Part shown: positions 17,559 to 26,772 of the stretch, piece after piece
Layout: every line of letters begins with the position of its first letter
Numbering within the stretch: position 1 is the stretch's first letter
NCBI GenBank assembly: GCA_027484915.1
Contig: JAIXSA010000118.1
Location: 1 to 35,393 of the forward strand
Length of the DNA stretch: 35,393 nt
DNA from: Paracoccaceae bacterium
GTDB lineage: Bacteria > Pseudomonadota > Alphaproteobacteria > Rhodobacterales > Rhodobacteraceae
Direction: 5' to 3'
Translations under genes and position numbers: made by a program
Notes under the pieces: model-generated
Database searches by the model: none
Told to the model about the DNA's origin: nothing
What the model saw: the letters and a program-made list of their open reading frames with translations, nothing else

Positions 17559-18485
17559 TTAGTCCTGTGGGTATTCTCCGACCCGCATGATTTCCCACTC
17601 TAGCGTGATACCGCTTGATTGGTAAACCTTTTTCCTGACCTCTTCGCCCAGATTTTCCAGGTCCGCCGCCGTCGCCCCGCCCGCATTGATCAGGAAGTTG
17701 GAATGCATGGTGGACATCTGCGCCCCGCCCAACCGCGCGCCGCGCATCCCGGCGTCGTCGATCACCTTCCAGGCCTTCAATTCGTGCGTGTCATCGGCCG
17801 TCCCGGTCGAGGACCGCCCGGCCGGATTGCGAAAGGTCGACCCCGCCGACCGCTCCTTTGTGGGCTGGGACGCGTCGCGCTTGGCGATCTGGTCGGCCAT
17901 CCGCGCCTCCAGCGCCGCAGGATCACCCCTGCCCGGCCGGAACGTCGCCGCGACGACGACCGCCCCCTCGGGCAGATCGCTTTGCCGATAGCACAAATGC
18001 AGCGCAGACGCAGGCAAAGTGACGATCTCGCCCGACCGGGTGACCATCCGCACCTCGTCCAGCACGTCCGCCACGTAGGCCCCGTAGCATCCCGCATTCA
18101 TCCGCACCGCGCCGCCGATGCTGCCGGGAATGGTCCGCAGGAAGGTCAGGTCCAGCCCCGCCTCGGCCGCGCGCCGCGCGACATGAGCGTCCAGTGCCGC
18201 CGCCCCGGCGATCACCCGGTCGCCCTGAACCTCGATCCCGTTGAAGCCGCGCCCCAGCCGGATCACCACCGCCCGGATGCCGCCATCGCGCACGATCAGG
18301 TTCGACCCCACGCCCATCGGAAAGACTGCAACCGAAGGGTCCAGAGCCGCAAGGAAGGCCGCAAGGTCCGCCTCGTCCGCCGGCTGATACAGCCAATCCG
18401 CCGGCCCGCCCACGCGCAACCAGGTCAGATCGGCCAAGGCTCGGTTCGGCGTCAGCACGCCACGCGTCTGGGGAAGCTCGGTCAT
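17559..18485 (-). CDS. murB: UDP-N-acetylenolpyruvoylglucosamine reductase MurB
   Basis: FAD- and NADPH-dependent enzyme producing UDP-MurNAc. 308 residues from the ATG at 18485; the frame continues upstream to 19028, but that part is an Ala/Gly/Arg-rich antisense-like reading and overlaps two better genes. Seen: [10 protein letters not shown] (23-32), [13 protein letters not shown] (57-69), [21 protein letters not shown] (115-135), GSTFRNP with proton donor Ser216, and the terminal LEWEIMRVG (295-303). Its length and the AGSTFRNP form fit the type II MurB group. It lies 40 bases from ddl and 41 bases from the small membrane protein upstream. Confidence 0.96.
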   Translation of the reverse strand: MTELPQTRGVLTPNRALADLTWLRVGGPADWLYQPADEADLAAFLAALDPSVAVFPMGVGSNLIVRDGGIRAVVIRLGRGFNGIEVQGDRVIAGAAALDAHVARRAAEAGLDLTFLRTIPGSIGGAVRMNAGCYGAYVADVLDEVRMVTRSGEIVTLPASALHLCYRQSDLPEGAVVVAATFRPGRGDPAALEARMADQIAKRDASQPTKERSAGSTFRNPAGRSSTGTADDTHELKAWKVIDDAGMRGARLGGAQMSTMHSNFLINAGGATAADLENLGEEVRKKVYQSSGITLEWEIMRVGEYPQD

Positions 18486-18526
18486 GGGCCGGTTCTGCGG
18501 CGCTTTTTCCCGCGTTGCAAGGCCTC

Positions 18527-18784
18527 TCAGCCGCGCCTCAACCGGGCCACGGCGATCCCCGCCGCCGCGCCCAGCAGGACCGGCGCGGCGAAGATCAGCG
18601 TGTCCCAGCCCAGCACGAAGCCGGTCGTCGCCCGCTCCTGCCACTGCATCGCCACCAGGGCCGCCAGCGACAGGACCGGCAGCGCCAGCGCCTGGCCCCA
18701 GCCATAGCGGCGGGTCAACACATAGGACAGGACGGCAACCAGCAGGACCATCCCGCCGCCAATCGCCCAGAAGACCCCGGACAT
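18527..18784 (-). CDS. Small three-helix membrane protein between murB and the DUF2484-like genes
   Basis: I do not recognise the family. 85 residues, almost wholly hydrophobic: helices at about 5-23, 31-46 and 60-80, ending in a basic ARLRRG tail. ATG at 18784 begins three bases after the stop of the upstream small membrane gene, so the two are surely co-transcribed; the ribosome-binding site is weak. Its place between murB and murC suggests a membrane-associated role in envelope synthesis, but this is inference from position only. Confidence 0.75.
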   Translation of the reverse strand: MSGVFWAIGGGMVLLVAVLSYVLTRRYGWGQALALPVLSLAALVAMQWQERATTGFVLGWDTLIFAAPVLLGAAAGIAVARLRRG

Positions 18785-18787
18785 CGC

Positions 18788-19060
18788 CTAGCCCAGCTGG
18801 CGGCGCAGCCAGCGCCACAGAAACACCACCGGCCAGCGCAGGACCGAGGCGCCGGCGGCCAGCAGCACCAGTCCGACGACCGGTCCCGCCACCCAGGTCA
18901 CCCATCCAAGAAGCGGCACCCCCGCGACGATCAGCACATAGGCCGCCCGCCAATGCTTGTCCTTCGACGGGAACATCGCGATCACATTGGCCACGACCAG
19001 CCACAGCAGGCTCAGGACCAGCGGCCAATAGTCGGGATCGGCACCGAAATTCCCCATCAT
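18788..19060 (-). CDS. DUF2484-like small membrane protein, copy 1
   Basis: 90 residues with hydrophobic helices at about 11-30, 37-52 and 54-74. Motifs [20 protein letters not shown] and the terminal WRWLRRQ match the layout of the neighbouring copy (LWILLAAIVAMLPMKRQ; YFVRRALGK). Both resemble DUF2484, a small family found in Rhodobacterales with unknown function, commonly seen in the mur cluster. ATG at 19060 has GGAG seven bases upstream. Likely an ancient tandem duplicate of the gene at 19113-19391. Confidence 0.78.
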   Translation of the reverse strand: MMGNFGADPDYWPLVLSLLWLVVANVIAMFPSKDKHWRAAYVLIVAGVPLLGWVTWVAGPVVGLVLLAAGASVLRWPVVFLWRWLRRQLG

Positions 19061-19112
19061 CCGCGCTCTCCCGGCCCAGTTGCCCCGACCGACCTGCTGG
19101 ATCCTGTCTGCA

Positions 19113-19391
19113 TCACTTCTCCAGATCCTTCGGCAGGGGCGCGGGTTTGCCCAGCGCGCGGCGGACGAAATAGATCAGCGGATTGCGGAACATCGAGGCA
19201 AAGCCGATGATCCCCGCCAGCATCCAGCCCCAGCCGTGATACCAGCCGATCCAGGCCAGAAGGAAGGGCGCGATCACCAGCAGGATCAGCCCCGGAACCA
19301 TCTGCCGCTTCATCGGCAGCATGGCCACGATGGCGGCCAACAGGATCCAGAGGCAACCGAAGAACAGCGGAGTGACGACCCCCCAGATCAT
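19113..19391 (-). CDS. DUF2484-like small membrane protein, copy 2
   Basis: 92 residues: helices at about 8-24, 31-49 and 53-66, then a cytoplasmic basic tail ending PKDLEK. The run GWMLAGIIGFASMFRNPLIYF followed by VRRALGKP is typical of DUF2484 as I recall the family. ATG at 19391 has GAGG seven bases upstream. It is 25 bases after murC and 52 bases before copy 1. No enzymatic motif is visible; a role in murein precursor synthesis is suggested only by location. Confidence 0.82.
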   Translation of the reverse strand: MIWGVVTPLFFGCLWILLAAIVAMLPMKRQMVPGLILLVIAPFLLAWIGWYHGWGWMLAGIIGFASMFRNPLIYFVRRALGKPAPLPKDLEK

Positions 19392-19416
19392 GCTGCAACC
19401 TCTGCAAGGGGCGCGT

Positions 19417-20826
19417 TCATGCCGCCTTGCCCATCAGCCTGGCGGGCAGCGCATTAGCCCAGGCGCTGATCGTGCCTGCCCCCAGGCACACGACCATGTC
19501 CCCCGGCTGCGCCTGTTCCTTCACAAGGCGGGCAAGTTCGGATTCATCCGCCAGCGCCCGCGCGTGCCGATGCCCGTGGGCGATCAGCCCGGCCACCAGA
19601 TCGTCACGGCTCGCGCCCGGGATCGGGTCCTCCCCGGCCGAGTAGACATCCGCGATCGCAACGACATCCGCCTCGTTGAAGCAGGTGCAGAATTCCTCGA
19701 ACAGGCTCGACAGCCGCGTATAGCGGTGAGGCTGGTGGATCGCGATGATCCGGCCTTTCGTGGCCTGCCGCGCGGCCTTCAGGACGGCGGCGATCTCCAC
19801 CGGGTGGTGGCCGTAATCGTCGATGATGGTGACACCGTTCACCTCGGCCACCTTGGTGAAACGCCGGTTCACCCCGGCAAACCCCGCCAAGGCCTCACGG
19901 ATCTCGTCCCGCTTCATGCCCAGATGCCGCGCCACCGCCACCGCCGCCAAGGCGTTGCTGACATTGTGATCCCCCGGCATCGGCAGAGTGCAGCCCTCGA
20001 TCATCCCGCCCTCGCCCTGCAAGGCGATGTCGAAATGCGCCACGCCGTTTTCGTACCGCAGGTTCAGCGCGCGCACATCGGCCTGGGCGTTGAAGCCGAA
20101 GGTTACCACGCGGCGATCCGTGACCCGTCCGACCAGCGCCTGCACCTCGGGATGGTCGGTGCAGCAGACCGCAAGGCCATAGAAGGGAATGTTCGACACG
20201 AAATCCAGAAACCCCTTCCGCAGCGCGTCGAAGGTCCCCCAATGCTCCATGTGCTCGGGGTCGATGTTGGTCACGATGGCGATGGTCGCAGGCAGCCGGT
20301 TGAAGCTGCCGTCGGACTCGTCCGCCTCCACGACCATCCATTCCCCAGCCCCGGCCCGTGCGTTGGACCCATAGGCATGGATCACCCCACCGTTGATGAC
20401 CGTGGGGTCAAACCCGCCCTTGTCCAGCAGCGTCGCCACCATCGTCGTCGTCGTCGTTTTCCCATGCGTTCCGGCAATGGCGATGTTCGACTTCAACCGC
20501 ATCAATTCGGCCAGCATCTCGGCCCGCCGCACCACCGGCAGCTTCCGGCGCCGCGCCTCTTCCAGCTCCGGGTTGCCCTTCTTGATGGCGGACGAGATCA
20601 CCACCACCGACACCCCGTCCCCGATGTTCTCGGCCTTCTGTCCCTCGAAGAACGTCGCCCCAAGCTTCACCAGACGCTCGGTGATCTTCGAGGCCTTCGC
20701 ATCCGACCCCTGCACCGCATAGCCCAGCGTCATCAGGACCTCGGCGATGCCCGACATGCCGATGCCGCCGATGCCCACGAAATGGATCGGGCCCAGCTCC
20801 AGCGGAAGCTTGGTTGCTGCGTTCAT
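19417..20826 (-). CDS. murC: UDP-N-acetylmuramate-L-alanine ligase MurC
   Basis: ATP-dependent amide ligase adding L-Ala to UDP-MurNAc. 469 residues. Seen: N-terminal Rossmann motif [17 protein letters not shown] (15-31), P-loop GTHGKTTTT (119-127), [34 protein letters not shown], and [10 protein letters not shown] in the C-terminal domain. Its ATG overlaps the murG TGA as ATGA, a four-base coupling overlap. Confidence 0.97.
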   Translation of the reverse strand: MNAATKLPLELGPIHFVGIGGIGMSGIAEVLMTLGYAVQGSDAKASKITERLVKLGATFFEGQKAENIGDGVSVVVISSAIKKGNPELEEARRRKLPVVRRAEMLAELMRLKSNIAIAGTHGKTTTTTMVATLLDKGGFDPTVINGGVIHAYGSNARAGAGEWMVVEADESDGSFNRLPATIAIVTNIDPEHMEHWGTFDALRKGFLDFVSNIPFYGLAVCCTDHPEVQALVGRVTDRRVVTFGFNAQADVRALNLRYENGVAHFDIALQGEGGMIEGCTLPMPGDHNVSNALAAVAVARHLGMKRDEIREALAGFAGVNRRFTKVAEVNGVTIIDDYGHHPVEIAAVLKAARQATKGRIIAIHQPHRYTRLSSLFEEFCTCFNEADVVAIADVYSAGEDPIPGASRDDLVAGLIAHGHRHARALADESELARLVKEQAQPGDMVVCLGAGTISAWANALPARLMGKAA

Positions 20827-21914
20827 TGCGTCTCTCCGCCCAAGTCTTCGACCAGCGCCACCAACCGCGCCGTCGCATCCGGTTTGCCTTCGCCCAGCGC
20901 CGCACGCGCCATGCCCTCGGCCTTGTGGGGGTCTTCCAGGATCGCGGCGATGTGGCCCGCAAGTGCGGCCGCGTCAAGCGCCTTCTCCTGGACCACCACC
21001 GCTGCCCCGGCGTCAACCAGCCCCTTCGCGTTGGCCGTCTGGTGATCTCCCGTCGCCGCAGCAAACGGGATCAGGATCGCCGGCCGCCCGATCACGCTGA
21101 TATCCGCGACGGATGATGCCCCCGACCGACTGACCACCAGTTGCGCTTCGGACAGCCTGCGCGGAATGTCGGCAAAGAACGGCGCGATCTCGGCCCTGAC
21201 CCCCGCCGCCTCATACCCCGCCGCCGCTCGCGCCGCATCCTCGTCCCGCGCCTGATGCGACACCCGAATATTCGCTCGCAGCCCTTCCGGCAGCAGCGCG
21301 ACCGCCGCCGGAACCATATCCGACAGGATCCGAGCGCCCTGACTGCCGCCGATCACCACCATCGCCATCGGGTAGTCCCCCGGCGGGATATAGGGCGCCG
21401 AGGCCCGGTCCAGGACCGCCTGCCGCACCGGATTGCCCGTCGGCTCTCCCGTCACGCCCTGCGGCAGGACCGTGGGCCATGTGCCGCAGGCCACCTTGTC
21501 CACCTTGCGCGCAAAGACCCGGTTCACCCGGCCCAGCACACCGTTCTGCTCATGGATCATCCGAGGCCGCCGCAGCAGCCAGGCCGCCGACAGCGCCGGG
21601 ATCGAGGGATATCCCCCGAACCCCACCACCACCGCCGGCTTGTCGCGCATCTGCGACACCACCGCCCCCAAGACCCCGCCAAAGATGCGGAACGGCACCA
21701 TGAGCTTCGCCGCCACCCCGCCCCGCGCAAAGGTTGCCGAGGCCACCTTCTCCACCGTCACCGCCTCGGGAAACCCGCCGGCATATCGCGCACCCCGATC
21801 ATCGGTCGACAGCTTCACCCGCCAGCCCCGCGCCAGCATCGCCTCTGCCAGCGCCTGGGCCGGGAACATATGCCCGCCCGTGCCCCCAGCGGCGATGAGC
21901 AGCAGCTTCGCCAT
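20823..21914 (-). CDS. murG: Lipid II synthase MurG
   Basis: GT-B glycosyltransferase transferring GlcNAc to lipid I at the inner face of the cytoplasmic membrane. 363 residues from the ATG at 21914; a GTG one codon upstream is equally close to the ftsW stop. Seen: [10 protein letters not shown] (10-19), [21 protein letters not shown], and [11 protein letters not shown] with the UDP-sugar-binding region followed by [13 protein letters not shown]. The ATG shares one base with the ftsW stop (TGATG). Confidence 0.97.
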   Translation of the reverse strand: MAKLLLIAAGGTGGHMFPAQALAEAMLARGWRVKLSTDDRGARYAGGFPEAVTVEKVASATFARGGVAAKLMVPFRIFGGVLGAVVSQMRDKPAVVVGFGGYPSIPALSAAWLLRRPRMIHEQNGVLGRVNRVFARKVDKVACGTWPTVLPQGVTGEPTGNPVRQAVLDRASAPYIPPGDYPMAMVVIGGSQGARILSDMVPAAVALLPEGLRANIRVSHQARDEDAARAAAGYEAAGVRAEIAPFFADIPRRLSEAQLVVSRSGASSVADISVIGRPAILIPFAAATGDHQTANAKGLVDAGAAVVVQEKALDAAALAGHIAAILEDPHKAEGMARAALGEGKPDATARLVALVEDLGGETQ

Positions 21915-23077
21915 CACCGACCCCGCCGGAAGACGTCGCTCATCTGGCCCCGCGGCCGCTCCCGCGTCAGGGCCAGAAGCATGCCCAGCGTGATCCCCGC
22001 CGCGATGACCGACGACCCTCCATAGCTCACGAACGGCAGCGTCATCCCCTTCGCCGGCAGCAAGCGCACGGCCACGCCCATATTGATCATCGCCTGGACC
22101 CCGAAGATGCAGGCCAGACCTGCACCCGCAAGCCGCGCGAAGGGGTCACGCTCGGGCAGAAGCCGCCACAGTGACCGCACCACGATCAGCCCGTAGACCG
22201 CCAGGATCAGCAGGACCAGAATCAACCCGTATTCCTCGGCCGCGACGGCGATGATGAAGTCGGTATGCGCGTCCGGCAGCGACCACTTCACCTGCCCCTC
22301 GCCCACGCCCACCCCGAAGAACCCGCCCTCCTGGATCGCGTTCGCCGCATAACCAAGCTGCGTCCGGGGGTCCACGTCCGGCGACAGGAACCCGTCGATC
22401 CGCCGCGCGAAGTGCTCCGAGCTTTCATAGAACACCAGCCCCGCCGCCGCAACGATCCCGCCCACGCAGCCGATCAGCAGCATCGGAGCGCCGCCGACGA
22501 AATACACCACGCCCCAGGCGAACAGGATCAGCGCCGACTGGCCGAAGTCCGGCTGCATCGCCAGGAACGCCACCACCACCAGCGTCAGCGCAAAACTGAT
22601 CGTCTTGCCCGGCGGCCCCGCCAGATCCTGACTGGCCGCGATCAGCCAGGCCACCACGATCACGAACCCCGGCTTCAGGAACTCGGACGGCTGGACGGAC
22701 GCAAAACCGAACGAGAACCACCGCACCGCGCCCTTGCCGAAATCCGTCCCCGCGACCGGCAGCAGCATCAGCGCCACCATCGACACCGCGAACCCCAGCA
22801 CGCCCAGCCGCCGCACCATGTCCGGCGGCATCATCGAGATCCCGATCATCACCACCAGCGCGATCCCGCCAAAGAAGGCCTGGCGCTGGACATAGTAGAA
22901 CGGCTCCAGCCCGTTGCGCGACGCCAGCGGCACCGAGGCCGCCAGCCCCAAAAGCAGCCCGATCCCGAACAGGACAAAGACGCTTGTCAGCACCCATTTG
23001 TCTATCGTGCGCCACCACCGGGGGATGACCGGCTCCGACACCCGTACGGGATTGGAGCCATAGACCATTTCAGTCAT
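21914..23077 (-). CDS. ftsW: SEDS peptidoglycan glycosyltransferase FtsW
   Basis: Septal peptidoglycan polymerase of the SEDS family, a polytopic inner membrane protein. 387 residues from the ATG at 23077. Seen: about ten hydrophobic segments, [25 protein letters not shown] (first signature), [16 protein letters not shown] with the catalytic Asp, and the C-terminal signature [29 protein letters not shown] at 23140 would add 21 residues of unlikely composition. It heads the long murein/division block in this window. Confidence 0.96.
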   Translation of the reverse strand: MTEMVYGSNPVRVSEPVIPRWWRTIDKWVLTSVFVLFGIGLLLGLAASVPLASRNGLEPFYYVQRQAFFGGIALVVMIGISMMPPDMVRRLGVLGFAVSMVALMLLPVAGTDFGKGAVRWFSFGFASVQPSEFLKPGFVIVVAWLIAASQDLAGPPGKTISFALTLVVVAFLAMQPDFGQSALILFAWGVVYFVGGAPMLLIGCVGGIVAAAGLVFYESSEHFARRIDGFLSPDVDPRTQLGYAANAIQEGGFFGVGVGEGQVKWSLPDAHTDFIIAVAAEEYGLILVLLILAVYGLIVVRSLWRLLPERDPFARLAGAGLACIFGVQAMINMGVAVRLLPAKGMTLPFVSYGGSSVIAAGITLGMLLALTRERPRGQMSDVFRRGR

Positions 23078-23145
23078 GGAAAACCGCCTGTTACGCCTGC
23101 TCTGCCTTTGGAAGCCCGGGTGTGTCCCCCAGGTCTTCACGGGTC

Positions 23146-23174
23146 AGAGTAGCGCCATTCGTGCAGCATGGCCA
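23146..23174 (-). promoter_or_regulatory. Weak candidate promoter upstream of ftsW
   Basis: On the minus strand: TGGCCA (23169-23174), a 17-base spacer and TACTCT (23146-23151). Located in the 144-base gap between the kinase gene and ftsW; transcription would begin about 60 bases before the ftsW ATG. Matches to consensus are partial. Confidence 0.28.
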
Positions 23175-23221
23175 GCGCGAATAGGACGGGGCGAATCGGT
23201 TTTTGCGGGCTGGTCGCGACG

Positions 23222-23860
23222 TCAGCCGTTGCGGATCACGTGGTCCGCCGTGACCGACCCGTCCCGGACCAGCCGCCCGTTCGGCAGGTCGTTCTCCTCC
23301 AGCTTCGCGACGATCTCCGCCTCGGACAGCCCCAGCCGTTCCCACCGCCCCCGCAGCCGGGCGCGCAGCACGTGTTCCGGGACCTCGACCATCACCGTCA
23401 CGTCGAACAGCGGCCGCAACCGGTCCCAGGGGGCCTGGTTCAGCAGAAGCCAGTTCCCCTCGACCACGATCACCGGCACGTCCTTAGGGATCAGCCGGGC
23501 CCCCGCCCGCGCGATCTCGATCTTGCGGTCGAAGACCGGCACCGAGACCTCCTCCTCGTCCCGCGCCCGCAGCCGCTGCAGCGTATGGAAAAGCCCCCCC
23601 ACATCAAAGGTCATCGGAGCCCCCTTCCGGGGCCGCAACCCCGCCGGGACAAGGTACAGGTCGTCGTAATGATACCCGTCCATCGGCAGCACTGCCGCCA
23701 TCCCCGGCTGTCGCGCGTTCAGCTTGCCGACCAGCTTTTCCGCCAGCGTCGACTTTCCCGAGCCCGGCGCGCCGGCGATGGCCGCGATCACCCGCCCGGC
23801 CGCCGTGCGGGCCTCCAACACGTCCGCCAGCCCCTTGAGCTCGATCCCCTGCCCCGTCAT
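23222..23860 (-). CDS. P-loop sugar/nucleoside kinase (uridine kinase-like, FrcK/YggC type)
   Basis: Small cytoplasmic phosphotransferase of the uridine kinase/pantothenate kinase fold. 212 residues. Seen: Walker A GAPGSGKS (30-37), LPMDGYHYDDLYL (59-70) typical of this group, RKGAPMTFDVGG, PVFDRKIE (108-115) and VVEGNWLLLN (132-141). The closest groups I recall are FrcK (fructose kinase of rhizobia) and E. coli YggC; substrate cannot be decided. ATG at 23860 has GGAGG five bases upstream, which settles the start although the frame is open to 24028. No sugar transporter lies nearby. Confidence 0.87.
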   Translation of the reverse strand: MTGQGIELKGLADVLEARTAAGRVIAAIAGAPGSGKSTLAEKLVGKLNARQPGMAAVLPMDGYHYDDLYLVPAGLRPRKGAPMTFDVGGLFHTLQRLRARDEEEVSVPVFDRKIEIARAGARLIPKDVPVIVVEGNWLLLNQAPWDRLRPLFDVTVMVEVPEHVLRARLRGRWERLGLSEAEIVAKLEENDLPNGRLVRDGSVTADHVIRNG

Positions 23861-24042
23861 CCGCGCCTCCCGACTTCCCCGAACCATGCGCAACCCGGCC
23901 CGCCCGCGCAAGGCGGCGATTGCGCGGCGTTCAATCCTTCCCGCTGCAGCAGAAGGACCTGCCCCGCGCCTTGACCGTGCTTTGTTCAGCGGCGCGTGAA
24001 TTGCCCGGTTCGTTCGTGCCGGGTCCATCCCACGTGATGGGG

Positions 24043-25176
24043 TCAGAACCTCATCGAGTAGCTGGCCGAAACACCACCAGCTCTGGTGTCCTCGAAAATG
24101 TCACCTCCAGAAACTTCAACCGTAAGCGTCCCCGAACCCAGCGAACCGGTCAGTCCCAGCGAACCCCGGCTTGTGCCAAGATAGCTCTCTCCATCAATGG
24201 CGGAACTCCGTCCAGATCGAGCAAACGCGACTTCCGCATACGGACGCAAGTCACTCCCGTTCAGCCCTGTCCTGGGTGCGGCACGAATGCTGGCGGCTGT
24301 CGACCAAAACCGCCGCTTGTCATCGTCGAAGGTACTGGCGCCTTCGGAATGGGCGGGCACAGTCTCGGCGTACCCACTTACCCTGATCCCGGGGGACCAG
24401 ACTATCGAGCCTGTTTCCAATGATCCTGTCAGGCCGACCGAGCCCATCACTCGACGACTTTGGAAATTAGAACCAGCCACGGTGTATTCAGGCGCCGCAA
24501 AACCAAGGTGTGCATCAAGCAGGATGCGCTCAGCAAGCTTTGCCCCCACGTAGCCCCCGGCTGCCGGGGCGCGTGCGGCACTGTCTTGCTCTTCTTCAGA
24601 CACCCTGGACCAGTCGTAGGCCAAGTAGAAGCCCCCGATAACATCGCGTCCAATGCCCGTATCCGCGCCTACCGTAAGGTTGCCGCCGTAGCCGTCATCG
24701 CTTTCAGAGAACTGAAGCGTTGACGAGCTTGCCCAGACAGTCCATTCCCGATCAGCTCCGGGAGTGGAGACCCAATCAGGGCTCACCGTCGGCGTTCCGC
24801 CAAGTTGCGCGCGCACCCTGGCCCCAACCGCATCCGTAACGGACAAGAGCTGTGTCGCAGCATTTGTGTCGGAAACACCATTCGCGCTTACTGCAACACA
24901 CACAACCAGATGCAGAGTGCTTTCCTTCTGGATGTTGTAGTCGGACAACGTCCGACTATCTTCCAGCTCCGTACCCGCAAAGATCAATCTTTGCTGATCC
25001 GGAGGAATGCCTTCCTTGTCCTGAATCTTGGCCTTTACATTCTCGATCGTGTCCGACGGCTCGACATCCAAGGTTATGGTCGTGATGGTCAGAGTCGTGA
25101 CGAAGATCTGCATCGCGTGGGCCGGGGCGACCAAGGCAAAGGCGAAGGCGGCACTGACGAGGATCGTACGAAACAT
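24043..25176 (-). CDS. Exported ubiquitin-autotransporter fusion
   Basis: 377 residues in three parts. Residues 1-21 form a Sec signal peptide ending AHA. Residues 22-92 are a ubiquitin domain identical to eukaryotic ubiquitin at 63 of the first 70 positions; changes there are K6T, G10I, K11T, E16D, K48T, Q49E and G53S, and the LRLRGG tail is replaced (VCVAVS). Lys27, Lys29, Lys33, Lys63 and the Leu8/Ile44/His68/Val70 patch remain. After a linker with one helix (about 103-126), residues 144-377 show alternating strands and end in SYSMRF with a terminal Phe, as in autotransporter outer-membrane barrels. Inferred: ubiquitin displayed on, or released from, the cell surface. ATG at 25176 with weak ribosome-binding site (GGA). 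Divergent from the ion-channel gene. A longer upstream frame would disrupt the signal peptide. Confidence 0.92.
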   Translation of the reverse strand: MFRTILVSAAFAFALVAPAHAMQIFVTTLTITTITLDVEPSDTIENVKAKIQDKEGIPPDQQRLIFAGTELEDSRTLSDYNIQKESTLHLVVCVAVSANGVSDTNAATQLLSVTDAVGARVRAQLGGTPTVSPDWVSTPGADREWTVWASSSTLQFSESDDGYGGNLTVGADTGIGRDVIGGFYLAYDWSRVSEEEQDSAARAPAAGGYVGAKLAERILLDAHLGFAAPEYTVAGSNFQSRRVMGSVGLTGSLETGSIVWSPGIRVSGYAETVPAHSEGASTFDDDKRRFWSTAASIRAAPRTGLNGSDLRPYAEVAFARSGRSSAIDGESYLGTSRGSLGLTGSLGSGTLTVEVSGGDIFEDTRAGGVSASYSMRF

Positions 25177-25723
25177 AAGGACAGTCCGTTTAGCATGCCA
25201 GACCTTGTTGCCCTTGTTCAGTACGGATTGGCAAAACATCTAAAGTTCAGCACTTGATCGCATTGGTTCTGCAAGACGCTTCTGCCGCGGCACGGCGTCG
25301 CCACAGCAGGCCGTTGCCCGATTGCCGATCCAAGGACATCAGAAGAAGACCTCACGCTTCTCAAAACAGGTGCGATACCCCAGCGGAGGGGGCCAAGACC
25401 ACCACCCAACGGTTCGTCATGCCAATAACAACGCGAGGGTTCTCCTGCTTTCTTACATAGCCGGTCTCTTCAAGCAGGGGCGCATGATATCACGCATGAT
25501 GGGCCTCGATGGGGCGGACACCTAAACGAAATTGAAAACGCAAAACTTTCGCGCGGATGCGGTGTCGAAAGACGGGATTGAGCGGCGCATCAAACAGAGT
25601 GAACGTCCCGCCGCTGTGCCGGGGACAAGATCGCGCGGCCGCCACAATCGAAAAACAGTTGGAGAAGGTCCAGAAGCGGTCCTATCGCCAGCCTTGCGCC
25701 AGAACCGGGAGCATCGGACCAAA
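25177..25723. other. 547-base divergent intergenic region of the accessory patch
   Basis: Separates the ubiquitin-autotransporter gene (minus) and the ion-channel gene (plus). Open frames here show no recognisable protein. It has a direct repeat CGCATGAT at 25481-25488 and 25493-25500 (12-base period) overlapping the palindrome TGATATCA (25485-25492), which is operator-like. No promoter on either side matches consensus well. No transposase, terminal repeats or integrase were found. Confidence 0.5.
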
Positions 25724-26761
25724 ATGAACCATATCAACCGACTAATTCGGATAACGGCATTTGCCGCCATGACATTTGCTGCCTTGTGGCTCGGCGCTGC
25801 CACCAAGTCATCCGCGCAGGCGGAAGCGGCTGGCACCATTTCCCCGATGGGCGAGCAAGCCGCATCAGCTCAGATCGTCAATGTCGGGATGTACGTCAAC
25901 ACGGTTTATCAACTGGAAGTGGCAAGCTCCACCTACTACCTTGATGCCTACCTGTGGTTCAAATGGAAGGGCGACATCGATCCAACCGCGACGATGGAAA
26001 TCACCAATCTGGTGGAAGAATGGGGCGCGATGGTTACGGCTTTGAACGAAGAGCCGATTTTGATGCCTGACGGATCAAAGTATAAACTGCTGAAACTGGA
26101 AGGGCGTTTCATGCAGCCTTTCGTTTTGGCGGATTATCCGTTGGATAAGCAGAAACTGTCTGTCTACCTTGAAGACAATACATATGGGTCAGATCAGCTT
26201 GTCTACGTGATGGATACCGAGGGCAGCGGCTATGGCCACATGTTGGCTATTCCCGGATGGCAGATCAACAATTGGTCTTCACAGCAACTCATTCATGACT
26301 ACGGAAGCTTCTTTGGGGCCGAAAACGCTGGCAGTGCATCGACCTATTCGACGCTCCGCTTCGATCTTGAGATTTCTCGCCCGGTAAACTTCTTTATCTG
26401 GAAGTTGATGCTCCCGCTGCTCATCCTGCTGTTGGCCTCGTGGATGGTCCTGTTCCTCAACCCGAAACAGATCGACGTCCGCACTGCATTGCCTGCAACG
26501 GGCCTGCTGACCGCCGTGTTCCTGCAGCAATCCTATTCGGATGGCTTGCCAGAGGTCGGTTACCTGGTGCTGATCGACAAGATCTATGCAGTTGCCTATG
26601 CGTTGGTCCTTTTGACGCTCCTTCGCGCGATCTGGACTGCAAGAGCGGAATTGGACAGCGCGGCGTCCTTGGCGGCAGCACGGAGTACGGACCGCAAGCT
26701 GCTCGTGGGTCAGGTTGCGCTCTTTGTCGTCGCAGTGGCCGTCATCGTAGTTGCACGTTGA
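25724..26761 (+). CDS. Pentameric ligand-gated ion channel homologue (Cys-loop superfamily)
   Basis: 345 residues, close to GLIC and ELIC. Residues 1-33 are a signal peptide ending SAQA. The extracellular beta-sandwich (about 48-218) has GMYVNTVYQLEV, YYLDAYLWFKWKGD and FVLADYPLDKQKLSVYLED (133-151), matching the 'Cys-loop' region without cysteines as in other prokaryotic members. M1 lies at about 221-245, M2 at 252-270 (VRTALPATGLLTAVFLQQ), M2-M3 loop SDGLPEVGYL, M3 at 283-306 and M4 at 327-343. Inferred: an inner-membrane channel opened by a periplasmic ligand; the ligand and ion selectivity are unknown. ATG 25724 was chosen for the signal peptide; the frame opens at 25532. G+C is lower than in neighbours (26 of 60 in 26161-26220). 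A terminator follows. Confidence 0.9.
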   Translation: MNHINRLIRITAFAAMTFAALWLGAATKSSAQAEAAGTISPMGEQAASAQIVNVGMYVNTVYQLEVASSTYYLDAYLWFKWKGDIDPTATMEITNLVEEWGAMVTALNEEPILMPDGSKYKLLKLEGRFMQPFVLADYPLDKQKLSVYLEDNTYGSDQLVYVMDTEGSGYGHMLAIPGWQINNWSSQQLIHDYGSFFGAENAGSASTYSTLRFDLEISRPVNFFIWKLMLPLLILLLASWMVLFLNPKQIDVRTALPATGLLTAVFLQQSYSDGLPEVGYLVLIDKIYAVAYALVLLTLLRAIWTARAELDSAASLAAARSTDRKLLVGQVALFVVAVAVIVVAR

Positions 26762-26772
26762 CTTGAACGTCG

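Noticed and set aside
18486-19028. N-terminal extension of MurB by 181 residues
   Set aside because: Low-complexity Ala/Gly/Arg composition and overlap with two membrane-protein genes that have their own start signals.
25218-25525. Possible transposase remnant in the accessory intergenic region
   Set aside because: Short frames on both strands showed no motif I could match to an insertion-sequence family, and no terminal repeats were seen.
25532-25723. N-terminal extension of the ion channel by 64 residues
   Set aside because: Hydrophilic, unlike a signal peptide, and would bury the clear signal sequence beginning at 25724.
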